Below, in pieces: positions 9,286 through 16,098 of a stretch of 34,488 nucleotides of DNA (within the stretch, counting starts at the first letter, position 1; each line of letters begins with the position of its first letter). The position numbers were made by a program, and so were the translations under genes. The notes beneath the pieces are model-generated. The model worked only from the letters and a program-made list of their open reading frames with translations. It was not told the origin of the DNA and ran no database searches. Origin of the DNA: Desulfonatronovibrio sp. (GTDB lineage: Bacteria; Desulfobacterota; Desulfovibrionia; Desulfovibrionales; Desulfonatronovibrionaceae); assembly GCA_003557865.1 (NCBI GenBank), contig PWNK01000157.1, forward strand, positions 1 to 34,488, given 5' to 3'.

Positions 9286-9429
9286 ATGGAAAAGAGTGGA
9301 TTCAAAAAATCATATTTCCTGCTTATTCTCTTTCTCTTGCTTCTGGTCCTGGGAATCAACCTGGGTGAGGTTGAGGTTGTTTTTGAAAAGGGTATTACCA
9401 TCTGTCTCAGCTGTATAGGCATTGAGTGA
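9286..9429 (+). CDS. Small CXXC-motif membrane peptide, CD1871A-family-like
   Basis: Not in the supplied ORF track (47 aa): MEKSGFKKSYFLLILFLLLLVLGINLGEVEVVFEKGITICLSCIGIE; SD-like gggaggatttaggag upstream; GEVxVVFxKxxxICLxCIGI pattern; stop overlaps the next gene. Confidence 0.78.
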   Translation: MEKSGFKKSYFLLILFLLLLVLGINLGEVEVVFEKGITICLSCIGIE

Positions 9430-10313
9430 TGCTTGATATCCGGCGCTGGATTCAAATAGTTTCCACGGTTCTCAGCAACGCCTGGCTGCTCTTTCCTTTT
9501 ACCAAAACCATATACCAGGGAAAGCTTAAAAGTGTCTGCGTACCGGGGCTGAACTGCTACTCCTGTCCCGCGGCAGTGGGCTCCTGCCCCCTGGGGGCCA
9601 TGCAGACCTTTTTTGCCAACATCAGGCCCTCTCTGGGAACAGGCAATTTTCACCTGGGTCTTTACGTTATCGGCTTTCTCGGTCTTCTGGGCAGCCTGGT
9701 GGGCAGGATGCCCTGCGCCTGGCTCTGCCCCTTCGGGTTCATGCAGGAGCTGATCCACAAGATTCCCTCCCCGAAAATTGAAATCCCCCAGATTCTGACA
9801 TGGCTCAAGTATGTGATGCTTGTATTCCTGGTGATCCTGCTGCCCCTGTTTGTGGTTGACCTTTTCGGCTACGGCGACAACTGGTTCTGCAAGTATGTCT
9901 GTCCGGCGGGAACGTTACAGGCCGGCATTCCCATGATTATTCTGCAGCCCCAGCTGCGGGGACTTTTGGGAACTGTTTTTGCCTTCAAGCTGGTGATCCT
10001 TGCCGCGCTTCTTGTGGCTATGGTTTTCATCAGGCGGCCGTTCTGCCGCACTCTGTGCCCTCTGGGAGCCATCTACTCCTTTTTCAATAAGGCCAGCGTC
10101 TTCAGGATGGTCCACCATCCTGACAATTGCGTCCTGTGCAAGCAGTGCTACCGGCACTGTCCCATGGGGGTCCGGTTTTACCAGGGAGCCAACCAGAAAG
10201 ACTGCATCCGCTGCCTGCAGTGTCTTCGCAAATCCTGCAAATTCGGGGCTATCAGCTATGAGGTGGCCGGGGCTGTTCCGGTGGAAAAGAAACAGCCGGT
10301 CAAGGAGTCATGA
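9429..10313 (+). CDS. 4Fe-4S-binding polytopic membrane protein (NapH/YccM-like)
   Basis: CVPGLNCYSCPAAVGSCPLGAMQ, CAWLCPFGFMQEL, CKYVCPAGTLQAG, CRTLCPLGAIYSFFN, CVLCKQCYRHCPMG, CIRCLQCLRKSCKFGAI. GTG at 9426 is an alternative start. Confidence 0.9.
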   Translation: MLDIRRWIQIVSTVLSNAWLLFPFTKTIYQGKLKSVCVPGLNCYSCPAAVGSCPLGAMQTFFANIRPSLGTGNFHLGLYVIGFLGLLGSLVGRMPCAWLCPFGFMQELIHKIPSPKIEIPQILTWLKYVMLVFLVILLPLFVVDLFGYGDNWFCKYVCPAGTLQAGIPMIILQPQLRGLLGTVFAFKLVILAALLVAMVFIRRPFCRTLCPLGAIYSFFNKASVFRMVHHPDNCVLCKQCYRHCPMGVRFYQGANQKDCIRCLQCLRKSCKFGAISYEVAGAVPVEKKQPVKES

Positions 10314-10382
10314 GGGGCCTGCTGCTGATGTCCGTCCAGGCCCGGATTTTTTTTATAATTTTCATTTTTTTTAAAAATATAG

Positions 10383-10412
10383 TTGACAAAGGGGAAAAAA
10401 CAAAACTATATC
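10383..10412 (+). promoter_or_regulatory. Putative sigma70-type promoter of the aromatic operon (TTGACA-18-TATATC) with AT-rich upstream element
   Basis: TTGACA at 10383-10388, TATATC at 10407-10412, preceded by tttcattttttttaaaaatatag. Predicted +1 falls around 10418-10420. Confidence 0.6.
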
Positions 10413-10418
10413 CAACTC

Positions 10419-10511
10419 ATGTTCAATGATACTCTAAACTTCAGCCACGCCGATTTCTATTTTTGGTATTTTTATTTTAACAGGGCCTGTGGTCTGGAGG
10501 GAGAGGTTTAG
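10419..10511 (+). CDS. Leader peptide with an all-aromatic codon run (putative attenuator leader)
   Basis: atg ttc aat gat act cta aac ttc agc cac gcc gat ttc tat ttt tgg tat ttt tat ttt aac agg gcc tgt ggt ctg gag gga gag gtt tag = MFNDTLNFSHADFYFWYFYFNRACGLEGEV*. Absent from the ORF track (30 aa). Confidence 0.85.
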   Translation: MFNDTLNFSHADFYFWYFYFNRACGLEGEV

Positions 10512-10542
10512 TCTAACTACAACTGGTTTAAACTCAAAATCC

Positions 10543-10578
10543 AAAGGGCCGCAGGCAAAAGCCGGCGGCCCTTTTTTT
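10543..10578 (+). terminator. Intrinsic terminator in the leader of the aromatic operon (attenuator terminator)
   Basis: aaaGGGCCGCaGGC-aaaa-GCCgGCGGCCCttttttt: 7-bp GC stem, one A/G mismatch, 3 bp, AAAA loop, 7 T; lies ~57 nt before the first structural gene start. Confidence 0.88.
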
Positions 10579-10634
10579 GTTTTTCAGTGCCGGGCCGCCG
10601 CAGTCCTGGACCCTTGAAACCAAGGAGGAGAAAA

Positions 10635-11435
10635 ATGCACCTGGGAAAAGCAATCAGACTGGAGAGGATTTTCAACCGCAACACCGGAAGGACCATTATT
10701 GTCCCCCTGGACCACGGAGTGACAGTAGGGCCTATTTATGGTCTGGTGGATCTGCGGGCCACAGTTGGAAAAATCGCCGAGGGAGGCGCCAACGCGGTGG
10801 TCATGCACAAGGGCCTGGCCAGGTGTGGGCACAGGGGTGAGGGCAGTGATGTGGGACTTATTGTCCATCTCTCGGCAAGCACTTCAATATCCCCCTATCC
10901 CAATGCCAAAACTCTTGTGGCCACGGTGGAAGACGCCATCAAGCTCGGTGCTGACGCTGTTTCGGTTCATGTGAACCTCGGGGATGAAACCGAGCGAGAT
11001 ATGCTCCGGGACATGGGTGCAGTGGCTTCCAGGGCCAATGAATGGGGCATGCCTCTTCTGGCCATGGTTTACGCCAGAGGGCCTAAGGTCAAGGATGAGT
11101 TCGATATGGATGTTGTCAGCCACTGCGCCAGGGTCGGTGAAGAACTGGGGGCTGATGTGGTCAAGGTCCCTTATACCGGTGAAATGGACAGTTTTTCCAA
11201 GGTGGTGGAATCATGCTGCATCCCGGTGGTTATTGCCGGGGGCCCCAAGCTGGAAAACGGACTGGATCTGATTCAGATGGTGCACGATGCCATAGCTGCC
11301 GGGGGAGCGGGGCTGTCCATCGGGCGCAATATCTTTCAGCACGACAACCCGTCCCTGATAATCAGGACCCTAAATGAAGTTGTGCACAATGATATGGAGA
11401 TTGATGAGGCCATGGAGATGCTGGAGAAGGGATAG
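10635..11435 (+). CDS. 2-amino-3,7-dideoxy-D-threo-hept-6-ulosonate (ADTH) synthase / class I FBA-like aldolase (AroA')
   Basis: [37 protein letters not shown]...DVVKVPYTG...VVIAGGPK...[12 protein letters not shown]; followed by DHQ synthase II. SD aaggaggag at 10622-10630. Confidence 0.88.
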   Translation: MHLGKAIRLERIFNRNTGRTIIVPLDHGVTVGPIYGLVDLRATVGKIAEGGANAVVMHKGLARCGHRGEGSDVGLIVHLSASTSISPYPNAKTLVATVEDAIKLGADAVSVHVNLGDETERDMLRDMGAVASRANEWGMPLLAMVYARGPKVKDEFDMDVVSHCARVGEELGADVVKVPYTGEMDSFSKVVESCCIPVVIAGGPKLENGLDLIQMVHDAIAAGGAGLSIGRNIFQHDNPSLIIRTLNEVVHNDMEIDEAMEMLEKG

Positions 11436-11691
11436 CCCGAGCCCGTAAATGATTTATCTCATGGTCTGCCGGTTTTTTATCTTTTATGGTATCATAGATT
11501 TGAAATGAATTGCCGGGCAGTTAATAATCTTTAGCTGCGCACAAAGATTGTTTACATTTTCCGGGATTCTGAATTACCGGGATATCAGCGGTTTTAAGGG
11601 CATGATTTTTTTATCTTTAACATTTTTCCCCGCCACAACGTGGCCGATCTTTAACTCTTAACTCGCAAGAGTTGACAGGCTGAACCCAGAA

Positions 11692-12666
11692 ATGAGCAGA
11701 AAAATATTCTTTAAAGCTGTCCCTTTTGACAAGAGCATGGTTACCCTGGCCCTGGAATCAGGCGTTGACGCCGTAATTGCAAAAAAAGAAGATCTGGAAA
11801 AGATTTCAGCACTTGGCAGGACTGAAGTCCTGGATGTTGACGGTTTCAGCTTTATGAACATCAAGCGTAAGGAAGATGAGCAAGCTGTTGTGGACTTGAT
11901 CAGTTCCGGGAAAAAAGTTGTTATTTCCCGGGATGTTGAAATCATACCAGTGGAAAACATCCTGGCCCAGACCCCGGATGTGGGCATGGAGGTGGACTCT
12001 GTTTCGGGACTGGAAACGGCCATGGGCATTCTGGAAAAGGGTGTCGGCTATCTGGTGGTGGACAAGGCAAGCGCCCCGGAGCTCAAGGCAATGGTCAGCA
12101 AGGTGAAGCAGGATCAGGGCGGGGTTGATCTGGTTTCGGGAAAAATAACCGCCATTTCACCCATCGGCCTGGGGCACAGGGTCTGCGTGGACACCATCTC
12201 CCTGCTCAAAACAGGACAGGGCATGCTGGTGGGCAACTCAAGCGCGTTCACTTTCCTGGTCAACGCCGAGACGGAATCCAATCCTTATGTGGCGGCCAGG
12301 CCTTTCAGGATCAACGCGGGCGCGGTTCATTCCTATGCCTGTCTGCCCCAGGACAGAACAGCATATCTGGAAGAGCTCTCTCCAGGCAGGGAGGTGCTCA
12401 TCGCCACCAGTGAGGGAGGCAGTTTTTCCGCGGTGGTGGGCAGAATTAAAACCGAAATCAGGCCCATGCTGCTGATTAGCGCTGAATTTGAAGGGAGCAC
12501 CGGCAGCATTGTCCTGCAGAACGCGGAAACCATCAGGCTTGTGGGCAGCGACAGACAGCCGGTTAGTGTTGTCCAGCTCAAGGTGGGCGATGAAGTCCTG
12601 TGTAAAACGGATCAGGCCGGCAGACATTTTGGAATGCGAATTCAGGAAGATATCCGGGAAAAATAG
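11692..12666 (+). CDS. 3-dehydroquinate synthase II (archaeal-type, AroB')
   Basis: VKQDQGGVDLVSGKITAISPIGLGHRVCVDTISLLKTGQGMLVGNSSAFTFLVNAETESNPYVAARPFRINAGAVHSYACLPQDRTAYLEEL, characteristic of DHQ synthase II. Confidence 0.93.
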   Translation: MSRKIFFKAVPFDKSMVTLALESGVDAVIAKKEDLEKISALGRTEVLDVDGFSFMNIKRKEDEQAVVDLISSGKKVVISRDVEIIPVENILAQTPDVGMEVDSVSGLETAMGILEKGVGYLVVDKASAPELKAMVSKVKQDQGGVDLVSGKITAISPIGLGHRVCVDTISLLKTGQGMLVGNSSAFTFLVNAETESNPYVAARPFRINAGAVHSYACLPQDRTAYLEELSPGREVLIATSEGGSFSAVVGRIKTEIRPMLLISAEFEGSTGSIVLQNAETIRLVGSDRQPVSVVQLKVGDEVLCKTDQAGRHFGMRIQEDIREK

Positions 12667-12668
12667 AC

Positions 12669-13757
12669 ATGGACCAGGAACACAATCTGGAAAGGATCCG
12701 GGAACAGATAAGCTCCATTGATGAGGGCGTACTCGAGCTTTTGAACAGAAGGGCCTCTCTCAGCCTGCAGGTGGGCCGGATAAAATCCAGGTTTCAGGAC
12801 AGCGTGTTCAAGCCTTTCAGGGAAAAGGAAGTCCTCAATGGCCTGGCGGGAAAAAACAGGGGCCCTCTTCCTGAGGAGCACCTGCGAGCGGTTTACAGGG
12901 AGATTCTCTCATCATCAAGAAGCCTGCAGCAGAAACAAAGAGTGGTATATCTTGGTCCGGAAGGGACCTTCTCCTACTTTGCAGGAGTTGAGTACCTGGG
13001 GCACAGTGCTGATTTCTTTTCCAGGAACAGTCTGGAGGACGTCTTCAGGGCCGTGGACAGCCGGGAAGCTGAACTGGGAATTATTCCCCTTGAAAACTCT
13101 TTGCAGGGCAGCGTGGGGCAGAGCTTGGATCTGTTTCTCAAGTTCGAGGTGTTTATCCATGCCGAGGTTTTCTGCCGCATCAGCCACGCCCTGCTCAGCA
13201 ATGAAAAAACACTGGCTGAGATTAAAAAGGTTTATTCCCATCCGCAGGCCCTGCAGCAATGTTCAGTCTGGCTCAGGACCAATCTTCCCGGGGTGCCCAT
13301 AATTCCGGATGAAAGTACTGCCTCGGCAGCCAGAAGGGCCGCGGGAGAAACCGGAGCCGCAGCCCTGGGGCACCGGAAGCTGGCCGGGATATTTCATCTG
13401 GATATCCTTGAACAGGGCCTGGAGGACGTGCCGGACAACTGGACGAGATTTCTGGTCATCAGCGCGTCTCCCCCTGAAACCGGCAGCCGCGAAAAAACAT
13501 CGCTGCTGTTTACGGTCATGGATAAGCCCGGTTCACTGGTCAAAGCCCTGAATGTTCTCTCCAGAAAGGGAATCAATATGAAGAAGCTGGAATCAAGACC
13601 CATGCGCGTGGAAAAGTGGAGATATGTGTTTTTTACCGATGTGGAATGCGACCTGACCTCTGAAGAATACGCGGATGTGCTCAGAGAGCTTGAAGAAAAC
13701 TGTCATTTCCTGAGGATTCTGGGAAGCTACCCGCATGGTCCTCAGATTACCGCTTAA
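12669..13757 (+). CDS. pheA: Bifunctional chorismate mutase / prephenate dehydratase
   Basis: AroQ-type N-terminus (IREQISSIDEGVLELLNRRASLSLQVGRIKSR); VVYLGPEGTFSYFAG, PLENSLQGSVGQSLDLF; ACT-domain ESRPMRVEKWRYVFFTDVE. Confidence 0.95.
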   Translation: MDQEHNLERIREQISSIDEGVLELLNRRASLSLQVGRIKSRFQDSVFKPFREKEVLNGLAGKNRGPLPEEHLRAVYREILSSSRSLQQKQRVVYLGPEGTFSYFAGVEYLGHSADFFSRNSLEDVFRAVDSREAELGIIPLENSLQGSVGQSLDLFLKFEVFIHAEVFCRISHALLSNEKTLAEIKKVYSHPQALQQCSVWLRTNLPGVPIIPDESTASAARRAAGETGAAALGHRKLAGIFHLDILEQGLEDVPDNWTRFLVISASPPETGSREKTSLLFTVMDKPGSLVKALNVLSRKGINMKKLESRPMRVEKWRYVFFTDVECDLTSEEYADVLRELEENCHFLRILGSYPHGPQITA

Positions 13758-13778
13758 GGAAATAATGTTGGTGCACAG

Positions 13779-15128
13779 ATGAATAATGCTTTTGCCCCCA
13801 TCGTCCTCAGGGCCCCTTCATCCAAGTCCATGTCCCACAGGGCCCTGCTGGCTGCCGGGCTGGCCAGCGGGGAATCAAGACTGAAAAGTGTTCTCTTCAG
13901 TGATGATCTGTCCCATACCAGGATGTGTCTCACGGCCATGGGTGCTGAAATACAGGATTCAGGACCTGATCTGCTGGTCAGGGGAATCAGCGGCAAAATA
14001 TCTTCCGGTCCCGGGGGGAGAGTCATGCTGGATGTGGGGGAGTCAGGAACAACCTGCAGGCTTTTGGCTGCCATTGTGGCCGCTGGAGAGGGAGAGTTTG
14101 AGATTTTCGGCCGGGGAAGAATGCATCAGCGCCCCATAAAAAGTCTTGACGCCGCCTTAAGTCCCCTGGGAGTCAGGTTCAGGTACCTGGGCAGGGATGG
14201 ATGCCCTCCGGTGATCATCTCCTCAAGCGGACTGCCCGGGGGAGAGATGAGCATTTCACTGGATGACAGCAGCCAGTATTTATCAGGGATCCTTCTGGCC
14301 TCCACCATGGCCCGGGATACGCTGGTCATAAACATTGCCGGACAAAAGGTGGTTTCATGGCCTTACGTCAACCTGACCCTGCAGATCCTGGAAGAATTCC
14401 GCTGCCCGGTAAAGATTCAGATCCTGGAAGGAAAGACCTGGAAGGAAGTAAGTGACCGGGAGGTTGTTAAGGTTCAGCCTGGAAAACTGAGGTTCATAGT
14501 CAGCCCCAAAGTGTTGCCGGCCAGAGAATATGAGGTGGAAGGAGATTTCAGCAATGCTTCATATCTGCTTTCCGCAGGAGCAGCCGGAAATATGCCTGTC
14601 CTGGTCGAGGGTCTAAATATCCGTTCAAGACAGGGGGACAAGGCCATTCTTGACATCCTGACTAAAATGGGCGCCGCGGTAGAAAGAGCTCAAGACGGGA
14701 TCCTGGTTCAGGGCAAAAAACTCAAAGGTGTTGATCTGGATATGGGGGCAAGCCCGGATCTTGTCCCCACAGTGGCGGTCCTGGCCTCAATGGCTGAGGG
14801 AAGGACCATGATCACCAACGTGGCTCATCTTAAAATCAAGGAAAGTGACAGATTAAGCGGGGTGTGCACTGAAATTGCCAGAACCGGATGCAGCTGTGAA
14901 CTTCTGGATGACGGACTGGTGATTCATCCGGCCAGGATTAAGCCTGCTCAAAGGATAGAGTTTTTAACATACGGTGATCACCGCATGGCCATGAGCCTGT
15001 CCCTTTACGAACTGGCCGGTGTTCATGTGCTCCTGGATAATCCTGGCTGTGTAAACAAATCTTTTCCGGATTTCTGGAATGAATGGGCAAAAATCAGATC
15101 CGCTCATGGATACGCAGTTAATGCATAA
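13779..15128 (+). CDS. aroA: 3-phosphoshikimate 1-carboxyvinyltransferase (EPSP synthase)
   Basis: APSSKSMSHRALLAAGLASGES...DVGESGTTCRLLA...LKIKESDRLSG...TYGDHRMAMSLSL. Confidence 0.95.
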   Translation: MNNAFAPIVLRAPSSKSMSHRALLAAGLASGESRLKSVLFSDDLSHTRMCLTAMGAEIQDSGPDLLVRGISGKISSGPGGRVMLDVGESGTTCRLLAAIVAAGEGEFEIFGRGRMHQRPIKSLDAALSPLGVRFRYLGRDGCPPVIISSSGLPGGEMSISLDDSSQYLSGILLASTMARDTLVINIAGQKVVSWPYVNLTLQILEEFRCPVKIQILEGKTWKEVSDREVVKVQPGKLRFIVSPKVLPAREYEVEGDFSNASYLLSAGAAGNMPVLVEGLNIRSRQGDKAILDILTKMGAAVERAQDGILVQGKKLKGVDLDMGASPDLVPTVAVLASMAEGRTMITNVAHLKIKESDRLSGVCTEIARTGCSCELLDDGLVIHPARIKPAQRIEFLTYGDHRMAMSLSLYELAGVHVLLDNPGCVNKSFPDFWNEWAKIRSAHGYAVNA

Positions 15129-15888
15129 GATTGCCATAGTCGGGGGGCGGGGCCGTATGGGGCTCATGCTGGGCAAGAGGTTTTCCCATGCCGGAGCGGA
15201 GGTTCTCTGCCTTGACCAGCCCCTTCCTCTGGAAGGACTTGAGAGTCTGCTTGCTTCAGTAAAGTTTGTTCTGCTTGCGGTGCCTATTTCCGTAATGGGA
15301 CAGGTGGTGGAGGCTGTGGCTCCCAGGATGACCCCGGGGACAATTCTGGCGGATATCTGTTCAGTCAAGGTTGTGCCCATGATGAAGATGGAAAACGCGT
15401 ATTCAGGACCGGTTCTTGGAACCCATCCCCTCTTCGGCCCGGAACCCGGGTCCGGTGAAGTGCTCAAGGTTGCCCTTTGCCCCGGAAATCGATCGGACTT
15501 ATCAGTGGTGGCCATGGCAGAGGATCTTTTTGCCCGGGCAGGCATGAAAACATTCATCACCAGCGCTGATGAGCATGACCAGGCCATGGCCTGCATCCAG
15601 AGCCTGAATTTTGTGACCACGGTCTCCTATTTCGCCAGTCTCCCGGAAGATCTTGACCTGGAGAAGTTTGCCACGCCCTCATTCATGCGCAGGGTAAGCT
15701 CTGCCCGGAAAATGCTCAATGAAGACGCCGTCCTTTTTTCATCCCTGGCTGAGGACAATCCATATACCGGCCAGATGATCCGCCGGTTCAAATCTTTTCT
15801 CAACCTCAGCGCGGCAGGAGAGATGGAGCTTCTCCAGGACAAGGCCCTCTGGTGGTGGCGCAATGAGAAAAATCCCGGGGGACAGTAG
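15121..15888 (+). CDS. tyrA: Prephenate dehydrogenase
   Basis: MHKIAIVGGRGRMGLMLGKRFSHAGAEV...LLAVPISVMGQVVEAVAPRMTPGTILADICSVKVVPMMKM...VLGTHPLFGPEPGS; start ATG 15121 overlaps the aroA stop. Confidence 0.9.
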   Translation: MHKIAIVGGRGRMGLMLGKRFSHAGAEVLCLDQPLPLEGLESLLASVKFVLLAVPISVMGQVVEAVAPRMTPGTILADICSVKVVPMMKMENAYSGPVLGTHPLFGPEPGSGEVLKVALCPGNRSDLSVVAMAEDLFARAGMKTFITSADEHDQAMACIQSLNFVTTVSYFASLPEDLDLEKFATPSFMRRVSSARKMLNEDAVLFSSLAEDNPYTGQMIRRFKSFLNLSAAGEMELLQDKALWWWRNEKNPGGQ

Positions 15889-15915
15889 TCTTTGAAGGCT
15901 TATTTTATGCAGCGC

Positions 15916-15953
15916 AAAAAGCCGTGTCCTCCGGGAAGGACACGGCTTTTTTT
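15916..15953 (+). terminator. Intrinsic terminator between tyrA and trpE
   Basis: aaaaagccgtgtcct-ccggga-aggacacggctttttttg: perfect stem with T tract. Confidence 0.88.
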
Positions 15954-16038
15954 GTTTCTCTTGTCTGTCAAACCGGGCTAATCAGTGGCTCTCGGCTACC
16001 AGGGCTCAAAGCGCCTCGCCGTGTTTCCAAAGATATTA

Positions 16039-16067
16039 TTTCAATAAAACAGGACTGACTGTATAAA
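16039..16067 (+). promoter_or_regulatory. Possible internal promoter for trpE (TTTCAA-17-TATAAA)
   Basis: TATAAA at 16062-16067 with 17-nt spacer to TTTCAA at 16039-16044, immediately after the tyrA terminator; -35 match is weak. Confidence 0.4.
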
Positions 16068-16098
16068 CGTTGATCCACAGCATAAAGGAGTATGTATC

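Noticed and set aside
15907-15981. Short ORF MQRKKPCPPGRTRLFLFLLSVKPG overlapping the tyrA terminator as a trp leader peptide
   Set aside because: It contains no Trp codons and overlaps the terminator hairpin itself; it looks like a chance ORF.
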